Shown: piece by piece, positions 1 to 11,177 of the stretch
Position numbering within the stretch: the stretch's first letter is position 1
Layout of the letters: every line of letters starts with the position of its first letter
Source of the DNA: Gremmenia infestans
Lineage: Eukaryota; Ascomycota; Leotiomycetes; Helotiales; Hamatocanthoscyphaceae
NCBI GenBank assembly: GCA_032629725.1
Contig: JAFEVB010000014.1
Location: forward strand, 744,001 to 808,000
DNA length: 64,000 nucleotides
Direction: 5' to 3'
Translations under genes and position numbers: made by a program
Notes under the pieces: model-generated
Told to the model about the DNA's origin: nothing
What the model saw: the letters and a program-made list of their open reading frames with translations, nothing else
Database searches by the model: none

Positions 1-2
1 CC

Positions 3-1340
3 CAATCCGAAGACATCTTACAAAAACTTGCTAAAATTCACATCAATGTCATGAAAGCACCCGCGTCGGCTAATGCCTCTGGAGTACGCGCCGCTGCGTT
101 GAACGGTCTTTGCTTGATGTTCGGATCGGCCAAAGACCTACAATCAATACCATTGCGCACCGCAATCATGGAGCTCGATCACGTACTAGCTATAGCGACC
201 ATTGCCAAGTTGCCAACTAACCCAAATTTGTGTGCTGCCGTAGACACAATGATAAGCCTTAGCGTTTTGTCTGAGGTCCTAAGCTGCAAGCCTCCGCAGG
301 ATAATACGAGACGCAGAGTCGAAGATTGGGGAAGGTATATGCAAATGAACACTCGTGATGACAAGGTAATTTTGTTTTCGGATCTTGCAGACGAATCCAG
401 GCTGACTAGAATGTGAAAGGACTTCGACACGCGATTCGCAGCAGCACAATCTTTGCAGCATTTCTTCCGTAGCGATGGCATTGGTCACGTGTTAGGGGAT
501 GATTGCCTCCTCAAGGCTTTGCTGACTCTCCATACTACTCTGAGTGACGATGATGAGGAGATTCGAGAATTAGGCGCATCCACTGTTGCATCACTAACAC
601 GAAACCTATCGACACCTCTACAAGCAGTCCAAGACCTTGCAGCGTGGATGGTGGGAAAATACAGCTCTTCAGTCTCTTTTGCACATATAGTTGTCGAGCA
701 GATGACTGGAGGTGATGCATGGAAGCGGATCAAAGCCTCGTTGGATCCCAACGACTCGCTTTTCGCAGAAGAAGACACAAACCTATTCGTGGACGAAGTT
801 AGAGATGCTAGACTATGGGCTAAAACTTTCCATGGACTTTCAAAGCAAGCCGTGGAAGACTCTAGCACCAAGGAGAGTCCAGTAACGACTCTGGTCAATT
901 GGGCAACCGCTGGACTCACTGCTCTAGACACACTTTTGGAGGGTGAGGACGGTCCATTGGGAAACACTTCAAGACCCGGAACCTACTATCCTTGCCTTCA
1001 AGTTCTAATCTGCCAGAAAGCATTGATACAGTACATGACCACTCACTACCAAGGCCCCAACAGCTCTATAGACTTAATCTCCGGACGTCAGCCAGCGGAC
1101 TCGAACTTGCTTCAAAAATTCATCGCCAACGCGGGGAGGAGGAAAATCCACGAAGATCTGGTCTTTGAATTGCTGAATCCAGATTCTCTACAAGAGTCCG
1201 GCTTGGAGAGTCTTTGTCCATCGATTGTGAATATCCCGCGAGACCGCCTCACATTTTCGCTTCGGCTCCGTCGCGCCCGACTCGACCTGCCATCACCGGC
1301 CGGAGAAAAGAACAAGCACCCTGGCAACGCAGAAAACTGA
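3..1340 (+). CDS. TRM732: tRNA 2'-O-methylation cofactor Trm732/THADA-like, C-terminal part
   Basis: This is the 3' end of a gene that enters from the left edge. Exons are 3-365 and 420-1340; the 54-nt intron has branch point CTGAC at 402-406. It encodes 427 residues plus stop. The alpha-helical, HEAT-like sequence, the junction reading K|DFDTRFAAAQSLQ and the stretches ALNGLCLMFGS and LWAKTFHGLSKQA resemble the C-terminal half of THADA/Trm732 proteins (DUF2428 family). In yeast Trm732 partners the methyltransferase Trm7 to methylate position 32 of the tRNA anticodon loop. Family assignment rests on remembered overall resemblance, not on a catalytic motif; the N-terminus and DUF2428 core lie outside the window. 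Confidence 0.7.
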
Positions 1341-1538
1341 TTCTTTATTTACATCAAGAACCTTGAACAGTCTTCGTTCATTTGCATTTACGATATCCCC
1401 AGTTTGTGCACCAATCCTGCGTTGTTGAGGAGTTTTACCAATTAACGCAATCGCAGAAAGCCCTCTCCTATTCACCAAACCTCTGTCTGCATACTTTCCA
1501 ATCATCAACAAACAGCCCCTCAAAGAACAATCACCGCA

Positions 1539-1843
1539 ATGTCATTGCCAAATTCAAACATTGCCATCATATTCCTCGCCATGGCTGCGTTTTCTGTCCT
1601 CATAGGCATAGGCGGCTACCAGCTCCTTCAGAAATTCGTTAGTTCTCTTGGCTTGCTCTCCCTACGGCTTTGTACACAGGACTAATTTCTCTCTCTAGGC
1701 CCGACGAAAGTGCGTACAAGCTGTTTCGAGACTACGAAGAAGGCATGGCTAATTAACTTAATCTACGTTTTAGTTTAGATGCAAAGGCGGCTCGGGACGA
1801 GGAGTCTACTGCGACGACTGCAACGACCAGCTCGGGAAGTTGA
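1539..1843 (+). CDS. possible 59-aa single-pass membrane protein with an 11-nt micro-exon
   Basis: Exons 1539-1637, 1699-1709 and 1774-1843 join in phase. Intron 1 (61 nt) has an ACTAAT branch point; intron 2 (64 nt) has TTAAC. The product has a hydrophobic segment at residues 8-27 (IAIIFLAMAAFSVLIGIGGY), then a basic stretch and an Ala/Thr-rich tail ending SSGS. The topology suits a small organelle membrane subunit, but I recognise no family. If intron 2 is retained the frame instead ends at 1752 with a short Arg-rich tail. The micro-exon makes the model uncertain. Confidence 0.4.
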
Positions 1844-2512
1844 GCTTGAGGGTTCGCTTGGACGGTTTTGACTGCGGTGCGGTTCTGAATTACGACTACA
1901 TGGGAAATGATTGCTACGGGGTTTAGTTTGCGCTCTGCACATCCGGGGCACCAGGTGCTCTTGCGGAAGCATACGAGAAAACGGGCGTTTTTGGAGGGAG
2001 TGCTGCATAGAGAGGAGTTTGGTATACAAGCATTTGCGTTGTAGAACTTTTTCATTTACATATCCCGTGTTTGCAGAATCATGCATATGCACTGAAAAGA
2101 AAGGAAGAATCAAGAGTGAAATATGTATGTGTCTCTATTGTCGTTGAATGTAACAATCTTCCCACCAAACCAGAGTTCGCTCCACCACCTTATTCACTTT
2201 CAACTTACGAATTTATTCACATCATCTTTGAAGCCCAATCACTCATTTCTGGCTCTGAATAACACTCCCCCAATCAACACCAGCCTCCCTCAAAATCCCA
2301 CTCATACCACCGAGTCCACGTCTAAAAGCTGCCGCCGCACTCTCCTCAAGACAAGCACCTCCTTTCAAACATCCAAGCAACAACTTCAGCTAGCTGCACA
2401 ACGACATCCATCTCAGAATCCCATGTACCCTTCCATGACAACATCCCTTGCTCCCATTCCAACCACAATTCTTCTCCGCGCCTGATGCAAATCTCTTCCC
2501 GACGCCTGGACA
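1844..2512. other. intergenic, no supported gene
   Basis: Short overlapping frames exist on both strands (for example 1753-2055 minus and 2123-2485 plus) but none has a domain, signal or consistent splicing. The CT/CA-rich stretch 2230-2510 is probably the 5' untranslated leader of the next gene. Confidence 0.5.
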
Positions 2513-4297
2513 ATGGAATCCGACTCCAACAGCCCTCTCCCTCTCACCAGCTATGGCGCACCACGCACAACCTTCTTCACAGTCACTATCACAGCACCCA
2601 CAAACACAAATTCAGTCTCAATATACTACCCCTTCCCAGCCATAACGCCCTCACCACAATACACGACCTTCAGTGGCTCATACACGGACTTGTTTTCCGT
2701 GCTGCCGATTCTGGTGCTCACGAACGTCGTAGGTGTGATCGTGAGCACGAATGGAGTACCGCTGAAGACAGGGACGTTAGTACAGCTTGCTCCGTCTCCT
2801 TCTCCTTCTCAAGCAGTCGGCAACGGGAACGGGAACTGGACAGTGGCAGAGGATGATTGCTCCACTTCCACTTCCGCGTCGGCGTGGAAGTGCTGGAGTG
2901 TGGGGAAACAGGCTGGGGCGGGGGTGGGGATTGCGGTTTCGGCGATTGTGGTACTAGCTGTTCTCATTTGGATATGCTGCTGTAAGCTGAGGAAGAAGAT
3001 GATGAAGGACGTCGAGGATGCAAATGTAATGAGGAGGGAGAAAGTGGCGTTCGGGTGGGGTGGATGGCCATTTGGCGGGAGGAAGAACCGTGAGAGTATG
3101 GTTCCTAGGGAGGAGGGACACAAGAGATCGACTATTATAGAAATCCCGCCGAGAGTCCACGGTGGTGTTTCGAAATACCGAGTTGTCCCTCCTCTTAATC
3201 CTAGGGAAGCAGTCAGGCGAGCCGCCGAGATGCCTCCTGAGCCAGCTGATCCCGCCCCAACTCACCAGCTACCAAAACGAAGGACTGAGATACCACCAGA
3301 TCCAAGTCCTTCTGCTCTGCCGAAAAGATCAAGTCAGAGATCATCATATTATTACCCAAAGACTCACGACTTCGCATATCCAGCAGCGGGTGCGGCAGGT
3401 GCTGGTATAGCAGCTGCAGTTACATCGAAAGCCAGAGGACGCAGTCTACAGCGCCGTCAATCAACCAAGGAAGAAAGGAAATCGGCGGCTTGGGCCCCGT
3501 CAGCTTTGCCAATAATCAGTCCTGCAGATAATCCCAGACGGAAAAGCAAGAGACGAAGTAGGTGGGAAGATTCAGGGGATCGAAATACTCGACGAGAAGA
3601 TAGAAAGCGAGATTCTGATAGGGAGCATGGCTCTGGTCGAGAGCGAGAACGGGGGCGGGAGCGAGAGTCAAGGGAGACCCGCGGAGAAAGAGACAAGGCA
3701 ACAGAGTCTCGAAAAGAGCGACACGTCAGTAGAGAGCGACGAGCGAGAAGGTAGTGCCACTAGTCTAAGTCATTTCTCTACATTTATTAATGAAATAAAA
3801 CCAGTGCTTCACCACCTCGAAAGTTAAAGCCAAAACCAAGATCAAAATCTCTTCCCAAATCCAAAAATCGGTCTTGGGGCAGTAACGCTAAATGGCTTGC
3901 CCTGTTGCCCGTTGCTCTGGAAGCTATTCACGAGATCGCAGAGCCTCATGGGGGGTGGGATCAATATCATAAGCAGAGTACCAAAGCCAAAGCTAAGGAT
4001 CGCAGAAGGGAAGCAAGGACCGATTCCTCTGGATCATCGAATGAAAGTGAGAACAGCCATATCGCTTCACCGCAGCCAAGACGCACTTACCGCACTACTT
4101 GGGCTTCAACAGGGGATTTCGCAGACGGGCATGCTGAGAGTCGTCCGAGAAGGTCTAGATCTACTGATCGTGCAGCGAGAAGAGATTCATCACCTGACGA
4201 TTTCACATTCACAGCGAAACGCGGAAGACGGCGAATGAATGAGGAAGCACAGCGAAGACCTCGGACTTGCCGGGATTCGAGACCGAGGAATAGGTAA
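2513..4297 (+). CDS. Ser/Thr-rich single-pass membrane protein with Arg-rich cytoplasmic tail
   Basis: Exons 2513-3750 and 3805-4297 (54-nt intron, reading phase kept) give 576 aa. Residues 1-130 are Ser/Thr/Pro-rich and probably extracellular. A transmembrane helix lies near residues 135-157 (GVGIAVSAIVVLAVLIW), followed by CCCKLRKK, a stop-transfer basic cluster. The tail is long, basic and charged, with RE/RD/ER repeats near residues 340-413. No cleavable signal peptide is evident. The layout resembles fungal wall-sensor-like proteins, but no WSC or other named domain is seen. The reading frame ends at TAA TAG, after which the same frame stays open to 4438 (see findings). The next but one gene has the same topology. 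Confidence 0.6.
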
Positions 4298-4906
4298 TAG
4301 GCAGACTACGACGGGGCAATATCTTCTGGTGATGAAGGTTTCTATGGATCTGGATCTATGGCTTCTAATAACGGTGATGGAAACAGGCACGCCATGTATG
4401 GAGAAGAGCCAAGCAAGCCGCGGCTCCGACTAACTATTTAAGACACACACCCATTGATGAAATTCACATGGTTGTGAGATCTGGTACCTTCGGGGGTATA
4501 TGCCGCGTTGGTTCAAATCGGGATTTGCTCTCGCTTCATCTAATATCTTGCTAAGCCTCCCTAAAAGCATAATTTCATGTTTTAAACATAGCTGAGATAG
4601 ACGCTTGAAAAGCGCTGAACTAGACAAGGGGATAAATATGGTGCTTGACGTAAACCAGTTCAAGGTTAAGCAAAGGTCAGCTGTTTTACATTACCCGCCA
4701 CTTTTCAAAGTGTGTTGAGAAAATCGCATTCCCATCTTCTTCACGGAGGTCCTGGCAAAAGGCCTTAATCTTCGTAAATAACGACATGGCATATATATAG
4801 TAATAACTAGGCAAGAAAGACTGCAAACTTAGAACTTGAGATATAGTGTGATTGTGTGACAACACTACTGTATTCCCGACCGCGGGACCCCGCAGCTTGA
4901 CGAATG
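4298..4906. other. possible decayed C-terminal extension, then intergenic
   Basis: Bases 4301-4438 continue the frame of the upstream gene after two stop codons and read like a protein C-terminus (Gly/Ser/Asp-rich, ending PRLRLTI). Nothing is supported from 4439 to 4906. Confidence 0.4.
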
Positions 4907-5191
4907 TTAAACGGAAGAAGATTTGAAAGGACTTCCGGTAAATATGGAAGTAATTCTGGAGACCTGTACAATCGGTCCTACTCCATCAGAAAGCTGACAT
5001 GAAGCTACAGTCTTAATTTCCGTATCTGTTGTACCGTTACCCCATCCGTTTGCACGACATTGTTGGCTCTTGGGATATACAGCTCCACCACGATCTTCTT
5101 TGTTCACACTTGTGCAATGGAAGCAGACTACTGATTGCATACTCATAAGCAACCAAATGGTTACAGACGTTTGAGAATATCTGGACCTCAT
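4907..5191 (-). CDS. possible small secreted protein, 94 aa
   Basis: One open frame starts with a hydrophobic N-terminal segment (TIWLLMSMQSVVCF, about residues 11-24) that could be a signal peptide. Four cysteines and a Gly/Ser/Thr-rich C-terminus follow. No family is recognised. An alternative first exon in another frame (ATG at 5270, with a run FTIPLLLLP) could supply the leader instead. Low support; it may be chance. Confidence 0.25.
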   Translation of the reverse strand: MRSRYSQTSVTIWLLMSMQSVVCFHCTSVNKEDRGGAVYPKSQQCRANGWGNGTTDTEIKTVASCQLSDGVGPIVQVSRITSIFTGSPFKSSSV

Positions 5192-5400
5192 TCCTTGGCA
5201 GCAGCAGTAGCGGAATTGTGAAAATCGCTGTCAATGTTTGTATCGAAGACAATATGAGTTTGTCCGCCATCCTGCCAGCACATTGGCAGTGCGGAAAACA
5301 AGTTGTAGAAGCGTCAGCTTAAAGTAACAATATTCTCACCTGTTGTCTCTTTGGCCTTAACAAAGTCCATCCCTGACCATATTTTGTAGTCATTCTTGCC

Positions 5401-6138
5401 ATGGCAGAAATTGATGGACGCAGCGAAGGCCCACAAACAAGCACTTGGGCACCAATTATGCAGGTTTCATCAACTCCGGATCCAATACCCGTTGTCCCTA
5501 CAGTTCAGTCAGATTTCCAGCAGTTTCCCACGATGTGGCCAAGCACAAACTCTGGAGTGCAAGAGTCCGTTACCGTCAAGGGACCAACCCCAGGTCAAGG
5601 AGCAACCATTGCACTTGGCATCATTTGTGGGATCTTGCTACTTGGAAACCTTCTTTTCGTGCTGCTTTACTGCCTCGGACGAAGATATATGCATGAGGAG
5701 TCATCTGATACAATGATTCCCAGCCGAAGACGCCATCGCACAAGGAAACGCACGAGCAAGAAAAATTATGATAATCCCAGGAAAGTCGCTTTTGAGGAGC
5801 AAAGCTCGGATTTAGAATCGTATCTCGACCCGAAAGACCATCGTCGGGAATTCAGCAAAGGTCCCACTTTCTTTCGGCCTGCACGAGCGAATGTCAATCC
5901 AGTCCCACCTGCGTATTTCGCTGGAGACCAGCCTCGAAATCTCGGACGTTCACCGATACAAGATCCAGCCAAATATAACGCTTCGGTTGACGAGCCTTCG
6001 GATGCAAGTGTTGCTGGCAGTAGCAAATACGATGAAGAACATCAGATGCATGGAGGACGTTCATCAGGAAGCCAGCAGTCTTTGAAATCTTCTAGGACAA
6101 AGATTCCCTCGCGCACGAGATCAAAAGCATTTCTATGA
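5401..6138 (+). CDS. single-pass membrane protein, 245 aa
   Basis: A single exon. Residues 1-65 are Ser/Thr/Pro/Gln-rich without a signal peptide. A strong transmembrane helix occupies about residues 68-90 (TIALGIICGILLLGNLLFVL) and is followed by GRR and a very basic patch (RRRHRTRKRTSKK, about residues 108-120). The remaining tail is polar, Ser/Pro-rich and probably disordered. The order of parts matches the gene at 2513-4297, suggesting two members of one structural class in tandem, although I see no sequence similarity beyond composition. Function unknown. Confidence 0.6.
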   Translation: MAEIDGRSEGPQTSTWAPIMQVSSTPDPIPVVPTVQSDFQQFPTMWPSTNSGVQESVTVKGPTPGQGATIALGIICGILLLGNLLFVLLYCLGRRYMHEESSDTMIPSRRRHRTRKRTSKKNYDNPRKVAFEEQSSDLESYLDPKDHRREFSKGPTFFRPARANVNPVPPAYFAGDQPRNLGRSPIQDPAKYNASVDEPSDASVAGSSKYDEEHQMHGGRSSGSQQSLKSSRTKIPSRTRSKAFL

Positions 6139-7002
6139 TTGTGGTCATCATAAAGACTGTGGAACAACTGGGAGTAGTGAATGGGGCTGCCTCTGATGGA
6201 CAGCCGAGAAGATACAATCCAGAGGGAAGGATCTGAGGAGCTGGGGAATTTCTGTACTTCTACATCTCCCGTTCCACTTGTTGCATCTCTGAGATGAAGG
6301 GATCTTTGTAGTGTAGTGTCCATTTCTTCAGAGTTCTTGGCCCATAAATCTGATTTATTCGAAGAATGAAAATCTGGGCAGGTACATAAATAATGAATAG
6401 GAAGTCAATACCAGCAGTCAACCACAACTCATACACATTCACATTCCACTGTGATATCTGCTTCAAAATTCATCATGTTCACAATGTGACAAAAATGGTT
6501 TATCGACAATCAATCAATCGATTGTATGGCAACTGCTCTCAATATGTGAACTCTTGTTACAAAATGATACCCTGGAACTGCCAAGAAATGTTTGATGTGC
6601 CCTTGCAGCAAGCAGCTGGGGCAAAGTACATTAAGATGCAAGAACGAATCCAGAGGAAGGAAAGCATATGCAAAGCTTCGGATTACGATAATCTGAGCTG
6701 GGGATATTTACGATCAGATGTTTGCACATGAGATGAGAAGAGATGAGATGAGACGAAAGCAAGAGGGAGAGACGAGGACGAAGCTCAATCTCAATTAAGG
6801 TTGGCGGGATTTGGCCCGTGCACCGACAGCAAGCGGCGTCATCACAGGCATGGGCAGGACAGGAACTGCTGGCTGTGATCGCCTGCGAACCACCAAACAA
6901 CACTCACCCACCACTTTCAACTCACAACACCGACTCCCACCAACCCTTTGTGCGCCGTTTGCCATCCTCACCAGCTGCTCAAAGACCTGGCGACTGTGAA
7001 TC
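6139..7002. other. intergenic, no supported gene
   Basis: A 112-codon plus-strand frame at 6393-6731 has no recognisable features and poor protein-like composition. A GA-rich tract lies at 6728-6775. The region probably holds the promoter of the sorting nexin gene. Confidence 0.5.
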
Positions 7003-9172
7003 ATGTGGAACGACGAGGACAATAACCCCTACGGGACAAGCTTTGAGCGTCGCGACTCAACAGCCTCCTCTATAGTAAATCCGGCCTCTCCAGGCTCTCG
7101 TGAGTTGCTCTATCCCATTGCTATTGCAGAGCTTCAGGATGTGGAAATCCATGGTAGACATTTCCCTAGATGACAATACTGACATCGCCGCCGATTGGCA
7201 ACTTGTAGACCAAGCATACAACGGCCCTCGAACCCCCTCTACCATAAGTGACAACGCCGATCATGACACAGATACCCACCCACAGCAATACCAGAATGAT
7301 ACCAGTGATGCCGGAAGTGATGAAGAATATGAGGGAGGTTCAAAGACAGCTCCTAGAAGGAAGAAGGGCGGTTATGACAGCCGTATTGAGCAGATCCTCT
7401 ATGAGAACCCAGAACTGCCCATTCTGATTGTCGATGCTGGCAAGAGCTCTGAGAGCGGGGGGAAATACATTGTCTACACCATCAGAACAGGAGTAAGCTC
7501 CAGGATTCCTTATTGCAGGTCTGTACTGACCATCCTGCAAGGACCTTGAAGTCCGTCGAAGATACTCCGAATTCGCTTCCCTCCGAGATGCCCTCTCACG
7601 ATTACATCCTACGTTGATCATACCCCCTATCCCAGAGAAACATACCATGGCCGATTATGCTGCGAACCCAACAAAAGCAAAGCAGGACCAGCAGATTATC
7701 GATTTACGGAAACGCATGTTGGCAGTCTTCCTCAACCGGTGTAGGCAGATGGATGAGGTCCGGAACGACGGGGTTTGGTGGAGATTTCTTGATCCAAATT
7801 CCAGCTGGGTATGTTGGATCTGGTATGAAGCGGTTCTATGCTAACTTTTTAAGACCGAGGTTCTACATTCTCATCCTATTGCTTCTATCCCCAAATCTAA
7901 CATGAAAGCCCCACCACTTGACCCCGCCAACCCCTCCCCCGCCCATGCCTATCTACCAGTACCTGCATCATCTGCAAAGCTCAAGGCTTCATCATTAGGG
8001 CCTAGCAATGCACAAGGTATGCCAAATACACCCTCCGAGTATGCTGCAAGCCCTTCTAGCGCGGCACATACAATCCCAGGTCCACAAGTGTTTGGAAGAT
8101 TTCCACCAGATTCTCAACATCTAAGCGAACAAGATCTCGATCCGTATTTCATCAATTTCGAAGCATCAACGAAGGAATTAGAGTTGTTGCTTACAGGGTC
8201 CATCGAAAAGGTCAATCGTCGCACGTTAACACACCTGTCCTCTTTATCAACGGACTTGGCAGAACTTGGCGCTAGGTTCAACGGATTCTCGCTCTCAGAG
8301 CCTTCCCCGTCCTTAGCAGCGGCTATTGAGCGAGTCGGTCAGGCTGTGGACTCATCGTACCTAGCAACAGAAGAGCTATCAGGCTCATTAGGTGCAAGTT
8401 TTGCTGAACCAATGCGAGAGAGTGCCCAGTTTGCCGGTGTGGTTCGAGGGGTTCTACGGTACCGTGTGCTCAAGCGAGTTCAACAAGAGATGACGAATGA
8501 CGAACTAGCCAAGAAGAGGGTACTTCTTCAATCTTTAGAACAAAGCGAATCTGAAGCGAATAGAATTGAGCAGTACTTGACTAGTAGTGGTACCGCAAAC
8601 CTGCCTAGACGTTCGACTTCTTCGGCGAGAGAGCCCCCGCTTTCGAGAAGAGAAAACAACCAGGAAGACACCGCATCCATCGATTCCGACTTCCCTCCTA
8701 CCCACGGCGATTCTCCAAGTACTCCTTCAGCGGCACAAGGGGCGCCGCATGGAGAAGGGGAGCCTTCTCCAGCTCACCGCAAGAGCTCAAGTGGCAACTT
8801 TATTACGAACAGGATTTTTGGCCGGCTCAACCATGCCATTCACGGAGTCGTTGATGTAGATCCAGAACGTACGCGAAGGGATCAGATAGGCAAGACTAGA
8901 GAATCGATTGGGCAGTTAGAGCAAGCTCAGCAGGCATCTGAGCAAGATGTCAAGGATGCAAGTTCGGGTATCTTGAAGGATATGAAGCGCTTTCAAGCTG
9001 AGAAGGAGGATGATTTGCAACGATATATGGTAAGTTAAAAAAGCCCAGGGTGCAAATTGATGCTAAGAAAGAATAGCTTGCGTATGCTCGAAGTCACATC
9101 GAATGGGCCAAGAAGAACAAGGAGACTTGGGAAGAGGCCAAGGCGGAAATCAATAAGATAGATGAGAATTGA
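7003..9172 (+). CDS. SNX41: sorting nexin Snx41/Atg20-type (PX-BAR)
   Basis: Exons 7003-7099, 7158-7492, 7542-7808, 7854-9029 and 9077-9172 give about 656 aa. Exon 2 could equally start at 7170, four codons shorter. The start MWNDEDNNPYG is typical of this family. The phosphoinositide-binding PX domain (about residues 90-230) includes YIVYTIRTG|DLEVRRRYSEF across an intron and the IPPIPEKH loop. A long helical BAR-like region fills the C-terminal half (PYFINFEASTKELE to the end). The family sorts cargo from endosomes to the Golgi and takes part in selective autophagy with Snx4. Assignment as Snx41 rather than a paralogous nexin is by overall layout. Confidence 0.75.
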
Positions 9173-9632
9173 TGACAGTAAGAATGCAGGTATTCACGGG
9201 TTGGGGAGGTAATATGCGAGAGGAGTTTTGGGACTATGATTCTGTGGCATTATCCAGACTGCTATGCAGTAATAGATTATCGATGAATACTAAGATCTAC
9301 CTACCAGTACTGTACTGTACCACATGGTTGAAAAGGGGCAAGGTGCGGTGCGGTGCGGTGCCAAGGGGAAGAGGGTGGGGTGCACCAAGTGGCCCGTGCG
9401 ATCTAAAATCCGGGGTACTCGACAGCCATGCATGACGTAAGAGTTCTTTCTTTGCGAACCTCCTCCCTTCTCCTCTCTTCCCCTCATTCATACCGTGCCA
9501 TGCTCCTTTGGCCCATTTGGGTACAAGTAATATTCTGTCTTACATTCCCCAATTAATATCATCTAAACCTGAGCATCTTGACACCTCAATTCATATCCAG
9601 AAAGACTATCAGGACTGCAGCATCATTCCACA
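9173..9632. other. intergenic
   Basis: A short GCGGT repeat (GGTGCGGTGCGGTGCGGTGC) occurs at about 9341-9360. No gene is seen; the 3' part is the leader of the carrier gene. Confidence 0.5.
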
Positions 9633-11177
9633 ATGGCCAACATATACAATAGCCAGCTCGTACAAAGCCCCTTGATCCAGTTCTAACTATATCAAGCTAA
9701 TCTTGAACCTTAGGATGCTTTTTCCCTCTACCACAAGAACCAAGAGAATTCCTCTTCAATCCTCAATGGGCCAGCTCTCCCCGCCCTTGGACACGCCTTG
9801 GCAGGTTCAACAGGAGCTGCCATTTCCAACCTTGCCATATACCCTCTCGACCTCATCATAACCCGTCTACAAGTCCAAAGACAGCTTAGAAAGTCATCAT
9901 CTTTTCCAGAAGAAGGCGAATACGAGGGCGTGCTCGATGCCTTCTCCCAAATCTACAACAAAGAAGGCGGACTGTCTGCTTTCTACACGGGAGTTTTGCA
10001 AGATACTGGGAAATCTATCGTTGACTCGTTTTTGTTCTTCCTCTTCTATAACTACCTACGCACGAATAGGCTTCAAAAGAATGGAACCAATACCACGAAT
10101 TTGCCCGTCCTGGATGAATTGACAGTAGGAGCACTAGCAGGAGCATGTTCCAAGCTCTTCACAACCCCAATATCCAACATCGTCACCCGCAAACAAACAG
10201 CTTCGATGCTATCTGCCCGCAACAGCTATCCGTTTGCTGAACCCTCAGTATCTGACATCGTCAACTCAATCAGAGCCGAGAAGGGCATCCAAGGCTTCTG
10301 GTCCGGGTACTCAGCTTCCCTGATCTTAACTCTAAATCCGAGCATAACCTTTTTCCTTTACGAATTTTTCAAAAGGAGCCTAGTGCCTAGAGCACAACGT
10401 GATGATCCTGGAGCGAAAATCACATTTTTGATGGCAGCAATCAGTAAATCCATCGCCTCAAGCATCACGTACCCCTTCTCCCTTGCCAAAGCACGAGCTC
10501 AGACGTCATCCCTACCGCCCGTGAACGTCGACTCTGCTAAGGAACTCAAGGAAGATGTATATGTTCTTTCCAATACCAGCGATGCCAAGAAAGCCGGTTC
10601 CGGCGCCGAGAAAATTGCTAGAAGCTCTACAGTTTTCTCGACGATCTTAAAAATCTACCGTACGGAAGGCGCGGCCGCATTATATGAAGGCATCTTCGGC
10701 GAGATACTCAAAGGATTCTTCAGTCATGGTATTACCATGCTTGTCAAAGAGAGTGTTCATAAACTTATCATTCAGACCTATTACATGATTCTCAAGGCGT
10801 TAGACAAGTATCCTTCTCCTGCTCAGATGGCGGATCAGGCGGGTTCGGTGGTTAGTGAGGGCTATGGGGCGGTTGTGCAGAGGGTGGGGAGTGTGGTTGA
10901 ATCCGGGAAAGGTGTTGCTGAAAATGCGGTCGAGAGAGTTGGTGTGATGGGCAACAATGCTACTGAAGCCGCCAAGACGGCGGGGTCTGCGGGTAAAGAT
11001 GCCATTGGAAACACTGCGGAGAAGATCGGTGTCGTGCGGAATAAGGCCAGTGATCCTGGGATGTCGGGGGAGGAACTTGTGAGCAAAGACGCTGGGCATT
11101 TGTTGGGAAACGCACAGGATCAGTTGGGTGATAAGCTTTTAGGAGGTGGAAATGGATTGAAGCCTGAGAAGGAGTAG
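9633..11177 (+). CDS. PMP47/Ant1-like carrier (SLC25 family) with repetitive C-terminal tail
   Basis: Exons 9633-9659 and 9714-11177 (54-nt intron with CTAAC) give 496 aa. Three carrier repeats are visible: YPLDLIITRLQVQ (about residue 50), TTPISNIVTRKQ (about 160) and YPFSLAKARAQ (about 250), each a form of the PX[DE]XX[KR] signature. The motif TLNPSITFFLYE is characteristic of the peroxisomal PMP47/SLC25A17 branch, which moves adenine nucleotides and cofactors across the peroxisomal membrane. The carrier core ends near residue 350. The last ~140 residues are unusual: an Ala/Gly/Val-rich, probably amphipathic helical region with repeated units such as ENAVERVGVMGN and GNTAEKIGVVRN. Substrate and location are inferred from the family. 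Confidence 0.8.

Noticed and set aside
485..967. 160-codon minus-strand frame
   Set aside because: Antisense to the Trm732-like exon.
6393..6731. 112-codon plus-strand frame
   Set aside because: No domain, signal or splice support, and unusual composition; between two sound genes.
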